NCBI GenBank assembly: GCA_046081905.1
Contig: JBJTWS010000192.1
Location: forward strand, 1 to 17,163
DNA: 17,163 bases
Source of the DNA: CBW1002 sp046081905
GTDB taxonomy: Bacteria > Cyanobacteriota > Cyanobacteriia > PCC-6307 > Cyanobiaceae
Direction of reading: 5' to 3'
Shown: piece by piece, positions 7,310 through 15,180 of the stretch
Layout: each line of letters starts with the position of its first letter
How positions within the stretch are numbered: position 1 is the stretch's first letter
The notes under the pieces: model-generated
The model's database searches: none
What the model was told of the DNA's origin: nothing
Seen by the model: the letters and a program-made list of their open reading frames with translations, nothing else
Program-made: the position numbers and the translations under genes

Positions 7310-8395
7310 TCAGGCCCGGCTGTCGTAGCCCTGGGGGTTGGCGCACTGCCAGGCCCAGCCATCGCGGCACATGGCCCCGAGGTCGCGCTGGGCACGCCAG
7401 CCCAGCCGCCTCTCTGCCTCGGAAGGATCCGCCACCGACTGAGCGGCATCGCCGGCCCGGCGCCCCACCAGGTCGTACGGCACGGACCTGCCGCTGGCAG
7501 CCTCGAAGGCCCGCACCACTTCGAGCACCGAGTGGCCCCGTCCGCTGCCGAGGTTCAACGTGAGCAGCTGGGGAGGCTCCTGCCGGAGCACGTCCAGGGC
7601 GGCGCTGTGCCCCTCGGCGAGATCCATCACGTGGATGTAATCGCGGATGCCGGTGCCATCGCCGCTGGGCCAGTCACCGCCAAAGATGCGCAACCGCTCA
7701 CGCCGGCCGATCGCCACCTGGCTGATGGCTGGGAAGAGGTTGTCCGGAGGTCCCAGCGGGTTCTCGCCGATGCGGCCGCTGGGGTGGGCGCCCACGGGAT
7801 TGAAGTAGCGCAGAGCGGCGATCCGCCACGGCAGCGCTGGCTCCGGGCCGTTGAGGCCTGCGCTCGCGGCGAGATCAGCCAGCATCTGCTCGACGGCCGC
7901 TTTGGTGTGGCCGTAGGGATTGATCGGCCGGATGGCTGCCGTTTCAGGAATCGGCACCTGCTCCGGAAAGCCATAGACCGTGGCGCTGCTGCTGAAGACG
8001 AGGGTGTGGCAGCCGTGGGCGGCCATGGCCGCCAGCAGGGCATGGCTGCCGCCCACGTTCACATCCCAGTAGAGCAGCGGTTGATGCACCGACTGGGCCA
8101 CCGCCTTGAGACCCGCGAAATGGATCACGGCGGCGATGCCGCCGTCCGCGGCTCCCTGGGCGGACGGACACGTGAACGCTTCGTTCAGGGCCTTGGGCGA
8201 GCGGATGTCGCCTTCCACCAGGCGCAGGCGGTGGCCGGCGTCGCCGCCCACCAGTTGCACCACGCGACGCAGGGCTTCGGGGGAGCTGTTGGCGAAGCTG
8301 TCGAGCACCACGAGCTCATGGCCTGCCTCCAGAAGCACACAGGCCGTATGGGTGCCGATGAAGCCAGCGCCACCGGTGATGAGAACCCTGGCCAT
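7310..8395 (-). CDS. galE: UDP-glucose 4-epimerase
   Basis: The protein has 361 residues and interconverts UDP-glucose and UDP-galactose with bound NAD in the cytoplasm, supplying galactose for glycans. It begins MARVLITGGAGFIGTHT, with the Rossmann GGAGFIG at 8-14. IHFAGLKAV is at 91-99, the catalytic-region SSSATVYG at 135-142, the Tyr-Lys pair Y161 and K165 in NPYGHTK, ALRYFNPVGAHPSG at 194-207 and RDYIHVMDLAEGH at 251-263. Length and motif order match GalE throughout. The frame opens further to a GTG at 8428, but the added residues are not family-like, so the ATG at 8395 is chosen. It follows the intact sugar transferase on the same strand after 175 bases. Confidence 0.93.
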   Translation of the reverse strand: MARVLITGGAGFIGTHTACVLLEAGHELVVLDSFANSSPEALRRVVQLVGGDAGHRLRLVEGDIRSPKALNEAFTCPSAQGAADGGIAAVIHFAGLKAVAQSVHQPLLYWDVNVGGSHALLAAMAAHGCHTLVFSSSATVYGFPEQVPIPETAAIRPINPYGHTKAAVEQMLADLAASAGLNGPEPALPWRIAALRYFNPVGAHPSGRIGENPLGPPDNLFPAISQVAIGRRERLRIFGGDWPSGDGTGIRDYIHVMDLAEGHSAALDVLRQEPPQLLTLNLGSGRGHSVLEVVRAFEAASGRSVPYDLVGRRAGDAAQSVADPSEAERRLGWRAQRDLGAMCRDGWAWQCANPQGYDSRA

Positions 8396-8570
8396 CGAGC
8401 CCAACTGACAAGGGCCATTCTGGAGCACTGGATGGCGCCGCGATCAGCTCGCGCGTCCTTCCTGCAGCAGGGATGGGGCGCATGCGGGTGGAAAGGGGGG
8501 CATCGCAGCATCGAATCGGGCTCTGGGCGGGAGGGTTGGGTGTCTGCGACCTCCCCGGCAATCTCCCGGT
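8396..8570. other. Non-coding gap before galE
   Basis: This is 175 bases between the end of the sugar transferase and galE, both on the minus strand. CGCGA-N5-TCGCG (8439-8443 with 8449-8453) is the only small inverted repeat noted. No convincing terminator or -10/-35 pair was found. The gap is long enough for galE to have its own promoter. Confidence 0.4.
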
Positions 8571-10058
8571 TCAGGATTCTTGGCCAGGTCGCTGGATCAT
8601 CGCTGCCGAGGTGGCTGCGCCGCTGGACGAGGCAAGTGGAGTGGCGCCCTGGGCGCGCGCGAGCATCCGCACGGTCTTGATCAGAATCAGCAGGTCAAGG
8701 ATTAGATTGGCGTTGCGCAGATAGAATATATCGTAGCTTAATTTCATGCGGCTGTCGTCGACGCTGGCTCCATAGGGATAGCAGACCTGAGCCCAGCCAC
8801 TGAGGCCAGGTCGTATCCAGTGGCGCGTTCGATAATGGGGTATCAGCGCCTCAAGATTCTGTTCGATTTCAGGTCGCTCCGGTCGGGGACCAATCAGGCT
8901 CATTTCCCCTGTGAGAACGGCGAGAAGTTGTGGTAATTCATCGATGCGCGTTCGGCGGAGCCAGGTGCCGATGCGTGTCACGCGTGGATCATCACGCCTT
9001 GACCATTGGGCACCGGTTGCTTCGGCATTGACGCCCATGGTTCTCAGCTTCCACACCTGGATCCTTTCCCCGTAGAGACCGGTGCGTTGCTGGCCATAGA
9101 AGATCGGCCCTCCATCATCCAGCCGGATCAGCAAGGCCGAGAGCGCAATCAATGGTGAAAACAGCAGCAGCAGAACCGAGGCGGCAGCGATGTCGCCCAG
9201 ACGCTTTATTCGCCAGCCCGCTCGGCCGGGATGGAGCTCAAATCCTTCGGCCTGCACCAGCCAACGACTGGAGAACAGCTCAGGCGGGACGCGCTGAAGA
9301 TGCTGTTCAGCCCAGTGGACCAGGCTGATGATCGTGGTTCCGCCACCGCGCTGGGAGAGCAGTTTCTGAAGAATCGTGTCATCGAGCTGGGCGGTTTCAC
9401 TGATGGCAATGCCATCGAGCCTGCGCTCCTGAGTGAGCCTGTCGATCAGTCGCTCGTCGACCTCGATCGAGGATCTCGAAGGCGCTTCAGGGCTGGGCTG
9501 GGCCGTGCTATCCAGCCTGTGCCGGTCGCTTTCCTGAGCGGTGGCCAGATAGCTGAGATCGAGGCTGTTCAGAATCACATCCCGCTCAAGCTCAGCCTGC
9601 ACGACCTGCAGGAGATCCGCCTGCCCGATCAGGAGATAAGCGCGTTTTTTCTTCTGTTGGCGATAGAGCCAGAGTTGGGACAGGATCGATCCGAGGCTCA
9701 CGCTGCTCAGCAGGGGCAGCAGAAAGCGGCGGAAGGTGCGGGGGTCGCCGACCTTCAGTCCCCAGCTCAGGATCACGACCACAAGCGCCAGGACGAGCGC
9801 GGCGACGAGCAGGGTTAAGACAATGCGTCGCCGGCGCGAATCCCGCTCACCCTCTTCAAGCCGAGAATAGCGGCCGAGAAGATAGGAGGAGCTCAGCCAC
9901 ACAACCACCAATCCGACGACCGAGTTGGTGACCCCCGGCAGCTGATCAAACAGGCGTCGATAGAGACTGTTGTAGGCAGCGATGATCAGCAGCGCATCCA
10001 TCACGGCCAGCCCCAGCAGGCGCTTGCGTTGCTGCAGCCAGGGATTGCGCCACCACAT
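8571..10058 (-). CDS. Polyprenyl-phosphate glycosyl-1-phosphate transferase (bacterial sugar transferase), intact
   Basis: The 495-residue protein has the WbaP/PssY-like plan of a long phosphoglycosyl transferase. An N-terminal membrane region has segments near 13-29, 46-61, 80-99 and 112-130. A soluble central region follows, then a membrane-inserted helix (288-312) after KRLGDI, then the catalytic domain. The domain shows YGQQRTG (321-327), VWKLRTM (335-341), RIDELPQL with the catalytic dyad D373-E374, GEMSLIGPRPERPEI (384-398), IRPGLSGWAQV (415-425) and DIFYLRN (443-449). The family moves a sugar-1-phosphate from a nucleotide donor onto undecaprenyl phosphate at the inner membrane, starting each repeat unit. 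The donor sugar is not assignable; galE downstream makes hexose or galactose possible. It faces a full-length paralog across 28 bases. Confidence 0.93.
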   Translation of the reverse strand: MWWRNPWLQQRKRLLGLAVMDALLIIAAYNSLYRRLFDQLPGVTNSVVGLVVVWLSSSYLLGRYSRLEEGERDSRRRRIVLTLLVAALVLALVVVILSWGLKVGDPRTFRRFLLPLLSSVSLGSILSQLWLYRQQKKKRAYLLIGQADLLQVVQAELERDVILNSLDLSYLATAQESDRHRLDSTAQPSPEAPSRSSIEVDERLIDRLTQERRLDGIAISETAQLDDTILQKLLSQRGGGTTIISLVHWAEQHLQRVPPELFSSRWLVQAEGFELHPGRAGWRIKRLGDIAAASVLLLLFSPLIALSALLIRLDDGGPIFYGQQRTGLYGERIQVWKLRTMGVNAEATGAQWSRRDDPRVTRIGTWLRRTRIDELPQLLAVLTGEMSLIGPRPERPEIEQNLEALIPHYRTRHWIRPGLSGWAQVCYPYGASVDDSRMKLSYDIFYLRNANLILDLLILIKTVRMLARAQGATPLASSSGAATSAAMIQRPGQES

Positions 10059-10081
10059 GGCCTGAGCTCTGACGATCTGCG

Positions 10082-10110
10082 ACTCTATGGGGGTGGCCGT
10101 GACCCCTCAA
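10082..10110 (-). promoter_or_regulatory. Candidate sigma70-type promoter for the intact sugar transferase
   Basis: Read on the minus strand, TTGAGG (10110-10105) and TAGAGT (10087-10082) are 17 bases apart and each matches four of six consensus bases. The -10 ends 23 bases before the ATG at 10058. The element lies over the first codons of the divergent paralog, as the 28-base gap would force. The match is by eye only. Confidence 0.35.
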
Positions 10111-11388
10111 CCTCCGCGGGCCCCCAGGCCTTCCAGGCCGGACGCCATCCGGCGGCCCTCCCGCCGTCATCCCTCGCCGCCGCTCTACGCGCTGCTGGAT
10201 GCGCTGTTGCTGGCCTGCAGCTGGGTCGGCGTGTACGCCTGGACCTACGCCAGTCTTCCCAGCCCCAGCCTTGGCCCGATCGCCCTGGTGGCCGCCTGGT
10301 TGCTGATCCATTTCCTGTTGGGCACCTACTCGGCGTTGGCCCGTCATCAGCTGACGGCGGGCGGTCAGTTCCGTAACTGCGTGGCCGCGGCGATCCTGGT
10401 GTTCATGCTGGCTGCGGCCATCACATCGCTGCGGGGTGAACTGTTCAGCTCCACCATGGGGCGGCGTTTCCTGGTGCCGGTGCTGGCACTGGGCTTCCTT
10501 TCCAGCCAGCTGCTGCGTCTCAGCCAGATCACCGCGCACCTCTGGCAGCCCCAGGAGCAATGGCTTCTGATCGCCTCCGCTGAGGAGCGGTTGGTTCTCT
10601 CGCAGGCCATCGATTGCGGTGGTTGTGTGATCCCCTGTGGGGTGGAGTGGCGTTCCTCCGAGCGCATGCCGTCGCTGCCGCCTTCCCTGGCGATGCTGCT
10701 CCAGCTCGATGGTGTGGCGGTTGGAGCCCAGCTCGACCCTTCTGTCCAGGACCGGCGCGTGATGCTGGCCTGGCAGGAGGAGGGGGTTCGGCTTCTCTCC
10801 CTGAGCGGCTGGGCCGAGACCTTTCTGCAACGCCTCCCGGCTGAGCTGGTGCCCGCGGGGTGGTCCGAGCGCGTGCAACAGTTCGGCCACGCGCGCACCG
10901 GTCCCACCCAGCGGCTCAAGCGACTGGCCGACCTGATCATGAGCGCCCTGCTGCTGTCTGTTCTCCTGCCCTTGGGGCTCGTGCTGCGCATCCGCGGAGT
11001 CATGCCGCTCAGCCGGGACCGCTGCTCAGGCCGTCACGGACGCCCCTTCGATCGGATCCGTTTCGCCGGCTCCGGTCCGTTGACGGCCCTTCCCCAGCTG
11101 TTGAATGTCTGGCGCGGAGAGATGAGCCTGGTGGGTCCCCGGCCCCTCAGCCTGGAGGAGATGGAACGGTTGGAGCAGCGCTTTTCAGGGGCCGAACTGC
11201 GCCAGTGGATGCGCCCGGGCATGACCGGCTGGGGACGGATCGCAGGAGCACCCCCGGAAGAGCCGGACGCCATCGCCTGGGAGCTGGCGCGCGACCTCCA
11301 TTACCTGCGCAACCATTCCCTGGCCCTGGATCTGCGCTTGTTGCTGGTTTCCTTCGGGCAGCTCCTGCGCCAGCTTCTGCGCCCCTGA
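10087..11388 (+). CDS. Divergent sugar transferase paralog lacking the catalytic Asp-Glu pair
   Basis: This 433-residue protein aligns end to end with the neighbouring intact phosphoglycosyl transferase. It has N-terminal membrane segments (about 33-55, 64-80, 98-113, 128-143), SGWAETFLQRLPAELV (240-255) matching VHWAEQHLQRVPPELF, and KRLADLIMSALLLSVLLPL (278-296) matching the membrane-inserted helix. GEMSLVGPRP (344-353), MRPGMTGWGRI (375-385) and DLHYLRNHSLALDLRLLL (403-420) are also kept. Between the helix and LPQL the protein is about 26 residues shorter: KLRTM is replaced by RIRFA, and the dyad position of DELPQL reads TALPQL (T333-A334). The catalytic Asp and Glu are therefore missing, although the frame is clean and the gene heads an operon. 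It may be a pseudoenzyme that binds or regulates the active paralog or the lipid-linked sugar. A sequencing error cannot explain a frame-preserving loss. The start could also be a nearby GTG (10093 or 10099). Confidence 0.88.
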   Translation: MGVAVTPQPPRAPRPSRPDAIRRPSRRHPSPPLYALLDALLLACSWVGVYAWTYASLPSPSLGPIALVAAWLLIHFLLGTYSALARHQLTAGGQFRNCVAAAILVFMLAAAITSLRGELFSSTMGRRFLVPVLALGFLSSQLLRLSQITAHLWQPQEQWLLIASAEERLVLSQAIDCGGCVIPCGVEWRSSERMPSLPPSLAMLLQLDGVAVGAQLDPSVQDRRVMLAWQEEGVRLLSLSGWAETFLQRLPAELVPAGWSERVQQFGHARTGPTQRLKRLADLIMSALLLSVLLPLGLVLRIRGVMPLSRDRCSGRHGRPFDRIRFAGSGPLTALPQLLNVWRGEMSLVGPRPLSLEEMERLEQRFSGAELRQWMRPGMTGWGRIAGAPPEEPDAIAWELARDLHYLRNHSLALDLRLLLVSFGQLLRQLLRP

Positions 11389-11408
11389 AGGTGGCCGATG
11401 CGAAAGTG

Positions 11409-12626
11409 ATGGGTCGTCCGCCGCGCAGCCGTCCCGTGTCCCCGTCCGCTGCGCGAACCGGCCGCCTGCTGCGCGTGGTGGGCATCAATGCGCTGATCCT
11501 GCTGCTCGGCCTCGGGCTTGTCGAACTCGCGCTCAGGGGTGCCGGCGTGCGCCACCCCGCCTTCTACAGGCCCGATCCCATCCGGGGTTACAGCCTCAGG
11601 CCAGGTGCTTCCGGCTTCTGGACCCGGGAGGGCCGGGGCAGCGTGACCATCAACAGCGATGGCCTGCGCGATGTTGAACACCGCCGCGCCAGGCAGCCGG
11701 GAGTGCTGCGGGTCGCCGTGCTGGGGGATTCCTTCAGCGAAGCCTTGCAGGTGAATCTCGAGGACACCTGGTGGAAGCAGCTTGAGCGTGGGATCAATGC
11801 CCAACCCGGATGTGCGTTGCGGCGCGGCTTTCCGGGCGGGGTTGAGATCATCAACTTCGGCGTGGGTGGTTACGGTACCGGGCTCGAACTGCTGACCTGG
11901 CGGCAGCAGGCCCGCCGGTACGCGCCGGAGCTGGTGCTGCTGGCGATGTACCTGGGCAACGACATCGAGGACAACACTCCTCAGGCCAGACCCGATCTGC
12001 CGGTCTTTCGCTTCGCTCCCGACGGTAGCCTCACCATCGATCGCGGCTTCCTGCAGTCGCCGGGCTCCCGCTTGCGCTTCTCACCGATCGGCCGCCTGGT
12101 TGATGCCCTGGTCGGTCATTCGGCGCTGCTGCAGCTGGCGAATGAAGCCAAGAACCGCGCCGCGGCCTCCCGTAACGGTCATGCTCGCCCGGATCTGATC
12201 CAGGAGCTCAACGGCCCTCCCGATCCATCCCAGGGCTGGGCGATGACCGCGGCTCTGCTGCGCACGCTCCGTGAGGAGGTGAGCGCGAGCGGGGCCCAGC
12301 TGCTGGTCACCTCCCTCTCCACCCCGGCGCAGGTGTACCCGGATCAGGCTCTGCGCCGCAGGCTGCTGCCTGGCGGAGGCCCCGGGCTGTTCGCACGGGA
12401 GCAGCGGCTGCAAGCTCTGCTGGATCCCCTGGGGGTGACCTATCTACCCCTGGCGCCGGATCTCCAGCAACGCGCTGATCGGCAGGGTCTGAGCCTGCAT
12501 GGGTTCCCGGGCCAGCAGCCGGGGCTGGGCCACTGGAACCAGCAGGGCCATCGACTGGCCGCCGAGCTTCTGGCGGAGCGGCTGTGCACGCTTGCGCCTG
12601 TGGGCGCGATCAACAAGCAGCCATGA
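11409..12626 (+). CDS. Membrane-anchored SGNH/GDSL hydrolase-like protein
   Basis: The 405-residue protein has one N-terminal hydrophobic segment (about 22-43) after basic residues, a signal anchor that would place the rest outside the membrane. SGNH blocks follow: VAVLGDSFSEA (102-112) with nucleophile S108, NFGVGGYGTG (149-158) with the oxyanion Gly, MYLGNDIEDN (180-189) with N184, and a C-terminal GHWNQQGHRLAAELL (374-388) carrying the candidate catalytic His H375. The usual Asp three residues before that His is Gly (G372). Such proteins in polysaccharide loci often add or remove acyl groups, so O-acetyl editing of the glycan is a reasonable guess. The frame opens far upstream, but that part shadows the previous gene. 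The ATG at 11409, 20 bases after the previous stop, is chosen; in-frame GTGs at 11391 and 11406 are alternatives. It overlaps the next gene by ATGA. Confidence 0.85.
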   Translation: MGRPPRSRPVSPSAARTGRLLRVVGINALILLLGLGLVELALRGAGVRHPAFYRPDPIRGYSLRPGASGFWTREGRGSVTINSDGLRDVEHRRARQPGVLRVAVLGDSFSEALQVNLEDTWWKQLERGINAQPGCALRRGFPGGVEIINFGVGGYGTGLELLTWRQQARRYAPELVLLAMYLGNDIEDNTPQARPDLPVFRFAPDGSLTIDRGFLQSPGSRLRFSPIGRLVDALVGHSALLQLANEAKNRAAASRNGHARPDLIQELNGPPDPSQGWAMTAALLRTLREEVSASGAQLLVTSLSTPAQVYPDQALRRRLLPGGGPGLFAREQRLQALLDPLGVTYLPLAPDLQQRADRQGLSLHGFPGQQPGLGHWNQQGHRLAAELLAERLCTLAPVGAINKQP

Positions 12627-13804
12627 ATCCAGCCGGCCAGCGGATCCCGAAGCGAGCACGGCTGGCGATCCTGGCCACCCACCCGGTGCAGTATTTCGTG
12701 CCCGTGTTCCGCGGCTTGGCGGCCAGCCAGGAATGGGAAATCCAGGTATTCCTCGGCTGTCTGCACGGGGCGCAGGGTGAGAGCTTCGATCCCGATTTCG
12801 GCCTGAGCTTCGCCTGGGACTGCGATCTGCTGGGGGGGTACCGGCATCGGCGGCTCACCGATGGCACGCTGGCCTCCCTGTCCGGTCTTTCCGGCCTGCG
12901 GGCCGCCCCCCGGGCCGCTGCCACGATTCGAGCCTGGCGGCCCGATGCCGTGCTGATATTCGCATACAGCCCGGCCTTCATCACCGCGGTTTCCGCGCTG
13001 CTGGCCCTCCGGGGCCTGCCGATCCTGCTGCGTGCCGATACGAGTGATGAGGCCTACAGCCGAGGCCCCCTCAAGAGCTGGCTGCGCGATCAGCTGCTGC
13101 GTATTTACTACAGGCGTTGTGCGCACTTCTTCCCGATCGGAGCGGAGTCGTACCGCCACTACCGGCGGCTGGGCGTGCCTCCCGATCGCCTGGAAACGGT
13201 GCTGTACGCCGTGGATACCTCGGTGATCCCCGCCGATGATCCCGCCAGGCCTCTGCCGGCGCCACCGTCGCATACCCCCCTCACCCTGGCCTTCGCAGGC
13301 AAGTTCACCCCCGTGAAAGATCCCGGCGCCATCCCAGCCGCGCTGCGCCTGCTCGAGCCGGCCGAGCGTGAACGCCTGCGCTTCGAGGCCGCCGGCGATG
13401 GACCCCTCCTCGAGGGCTGCCGGGCGGAGATCGAAGCGCTGCTGCCGGACCGCTGCCGTTTCCATGGCTTCATCAACCAGAGCCGGCTGCCAGCCTTCTA
13501 TCGCTCGGTGGATCTGCTGCTGCTGCCCTCGGTGCAGGGGGAGGTGTGGGGCCTGGTGGTGAACGAAGCCCTGGGCTTCGGCGTGCGCGTGCTGGTCAGC
13601 GATCGGGTGAGCTGCCGTCATGATCTGGTGCAGGAAGCGGAGGCGGGCTGGGTGTTTCGTGCCGGCGATCCCGCCTCTCTGGCGCTGGCGTTGCGGCGGG
13701 CTCTGGCCTGCTGGCCCTGGCCCCGGCTTCCGCGTGCGGTTCCCCAGCCCCGGGACCTGGTGGACGCCATCTGTCGCTACCAGCCAGGCGGGCGCCACCG
13801 GTGA
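12623..13804 (+). CDS. GT4-family glycosyltransferase, tandem copy 1
   Basis: The 393-residue GT-B enzyme begins near ARLAILATHPVQYFVPVFRG. It has FDPDFGLSFAWD at 55-66, FAYSPAFITA at 113-122, LAFAGKFTPVKDP at 222-234 (K227, K232), AAGDGPLLEG at 256-265 and the E-x7-E pair E307/E315 in GEVWGLVVNEALGFG. It should transfer a sugar from a nucleotide donor to the lipid-linked repeat unit at the cytoplasmic face. The ATG at 12623 forms an ATGA overlap with the SGNH gene, and the protein's own TGA overlaps the next gene's GTG (GTGA). The next gene is a clear paralog, so the pair came from a tandem duplication. Specificity is unknown. Confidence 0.92.
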   Translation: MNPAGQRIPKRARLAILATHPVQYFVPVFRGLAASQEWEIQVFLGCLHGAQGESFDPDFGLSFAWDCDLLGGYRHRRLTDGTLASLSGLSGLRAAPRAAATIRAWRPDAVLIFAYSPAFITAVSALLALRGLPILLRADTSDEAYSRGPLKSWLRDQLLRIYYRRCAHFFPIGAESYRHYRRLGVPPDRLETVLYAVDTSVIPADDPARPLPAPPSHTPLTLAFAGKFTPVKDPGAIPAALRLLEPAERERLRFEAAGDGPLLEGCRAEIEALLPDRCRFHGFINQSRLPAFYRSVDLLLLPSVQGEVWGLVVNEALGFGVRVLVSDRVSCRHDLVQEAEAGWVFRAGDPASLALALRRALACWPWPRLPRAVPQPRDLVDAICRYQPGGRHR

Positions 13805-15066
13805 ACCACCGCAGCCACAGGCCGATGCGACTGGCGGTGCTGATCACCCACCCCGTGCAGTATGCCAAGCCGGTGTTTGAGGCGCTGCACGCCTGTGCAG
13901 ACCTTGAACTTCTGGTGGTCTTCGGTTGCGATCATGGCCTTCGCTCCAGCCTGGATTCCGATTTCGGCGTGCCATTCGCCTGGGATAGCTCTCCCGCGGA
14001 GGGGTTCCCCCACCGCCTGGCCAGCCACGTTTCCCTACCGGCGTTATCAGGGTGGTTTTCGGCCCTGCCGGTCGCCCTGCGCGCGGTGAGCCTGATCCAG
14101 GCATTCCGGCCCGATGCGGTGCTGGTGTTCGCCTACACACCCGCCTTCATCACGGCTGCCACCCTGCTGCTGTGGCTGCGAGGCCACCGGTTGCTGCTGC
14201 GCGCGGAGGCCACGGACCGGGCTCTGGCGCGCTCCCCCCGGCGTCAGTGGCTCAAGGACTGGGTGCTGCGGCGCTGGTACGGCATGTTCAGCCATTGCTT
14301 CCCGATCGGCTCCGATTCCGATGATCACTTCGCTCGCCTCGGCGTTTCCGCGGAGCGACGCACGCTCGTGCGCTATGCCGTGGATGTGGATTTCTTCCAG
14401 CACCAGGTGGCGCACTGGCTGCCGCAGCGCGCCGTCCTGCGGCGCTCGGCCTCCATTCCCGAGGATGCCGTGGTGCTGCTCTGGAGCGGCAAGATCACGG
14501 AGGTGAAGAACCCGCTGCTCCTCGTTGATGCGCTCGCCGCGGTGACGCCGGCGGAGCGAAACCGCTGCTGGCTTCTGATCGTGGGTGAGGGCTCCTTGCG
14601 GCAGCGGTTTGTGGCGGCGATCGAGCCCCTGTTGCCAGGCCGTTGTCTGTTCGCGGGCTTTGTCAATCAGCAGGGACTCGGCCGCTGGTATGCCATGGCC
14701 GATGCGCTGGTGTTCCCCTCCCGCCAGGGAGAAACCTGGGGTCTGGTGGTCAACGAGGCGCTTCAGTTCGGCCTGGCGCTGCTGGTGAGCGACCATGCCG
14801 GCAGTGCCCGCGATCTGGTGGCTGGCCCCTGGCCACCACCACCGGGATCGTGTGTGTTTCCCTCCGGTGATGCGAGCGCCCTGGCGACGGCGATCAGAAA
14901 TGTGCTCGGCGTGCGATCTGGCCCCAGCTCAGGCTGGAATCTCGACCCGCGAACGCTCCCACACCCGCTCGATCTGGCCCATGCTGTCGTGGAGGTGACC
15001 GGGGAGCTGCAGAGAGTTGGATCCCGCGTAGGGCGTCCCCGTAATCAAGGCCAGATGCCGACGTGA
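13801..15066 (+). CDS. GT4-family glycosyltransferase, tandem copy 2
   Basis: The 421-residue enzyme repeats the features of the preceding gene: MRLAVLITHPVQYAKPVFEA, LDSDFGVPFAWD (51-62), FAYTPAFITA (110-119), LWSGKITEVKNP (227-238; K231, K236), VGEGSLRQRF (261-270), and E311/E319 in GETWGLVVNEALQFG. The start is the GTG at 13801 in the GTGA overlap; an ATG at 13825 just before the conserved strand is an alternative. It has a C-terminal extension relative to copy 1, ending in a basic, low-conservation tail (about 400-421). It closes the plus-strand operon. The pair probably adds consecutive or alternative sugars. A small hairpin and T-rich stretch follow the stop. Confidence 0.92.
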   Translation: MNHRSHRPMRLAVLITHPVQYAKPVFEALHACADLELLVVFGCDHGLRSSLDSDFGVPFAWDSSPAEGFPHRLASHVSLPALSGWFSALPVALRAVSLIQAFRPDAVLVFAYTPAFITAATLLLWLRGHRLLLRAEATDRALARSPRRQWLKDWVLRRWYGMFSHCFPIGSDSDDHFARLGVSAERRTLVRYAVDVDFFQHQVAHWLPQRAVLRRSASIPEDAVVLLWSGKITEVKNPLLLVDALAAVTPAERNRCWLLIVGEGSLRQRFVAAIEPLLPGRCLFAGFVNQQGLGRWYAMADALVFPSRQGETWGLVVNEALQFGLALLVSDHAGSARDLVAGPWPPPPGSCVFPSGDASALATAIRNVLGVRSGPSSGWNLDPRTLPHPLDLAHAVVEVTGELQRVGSRVGRPRNQGQMPT

Positions 15067-15077
15067 CTCGGCAACAC

Positions 15078-15111
15078 TTGGCTGTGGACTTTAATAGCCA
15101 ACAAGCATTTT
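15078..15111 (+). terminator. Possible terminator of the plus-strand operon
   Basis: TTGGCT (15078-15083) pairs with AGCCAA (15096-15101) across 12 bases, 11 bases after the operon's stop. A TTTT follows at 15108-15111. The stem is short, and CTTG/CAAG offers an alternative pairing, so the call is tentative. Confidence 0.35.
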
Positions 15112-15180
15112 GGCTTCAGGAAAACAACCTGGCCTCGATCATGTTTGGCCAAGGCCAACAACATGATCGAGGCTGAAGCC
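15112..15180 (-). terminator. Very strong nested hairpin at the end of the FkbM gene
   Basis: Arms of 14 bases (15132-15145 and 15160-15173) are perfectly complementary. The stem continues inward with TGGCC/GGCCA (15146-15150 with 15153-15157) around a two-base AA turn, leaving one two-base bulge. A further outer pair GGCTTCA/TGAAGCC (15112-15118 with 15174-15180) flanks it. The inner structure contains the FkbM stop codon and encodes its last residues. On the minus strand it is followed by a moderately T-rich stretch (15131 to 15121). It separates two convergent genes, so a terminator is the simplest reading; a mobile-element end is an alternative. Confidence 0.55.

Noticed and set aside
8396..8428. 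galE start at the GTG at 8428
   Set aside because: The eleven extra residues are not family-like. MARVLITGGAGFIG is the standard beginning.
7532..8680. 382-residue plus-strand open frame opposite galE
   Set aside because: It is a shadow of galE, which has every epimerase motif on the other strand.
10860..11408. Upstream extension of the SGNH gene
   Set aside because: It lies over the sugar transferase paralog in another frame and is Pro/Arg/Ala-rich without features.
12440..13798. 452-residue minus-strand open frame opposite tandem GT4 copy 1
   Set aside because: Low-complexity composition without motifs; the plus strand encodes a complete GT4 protein.
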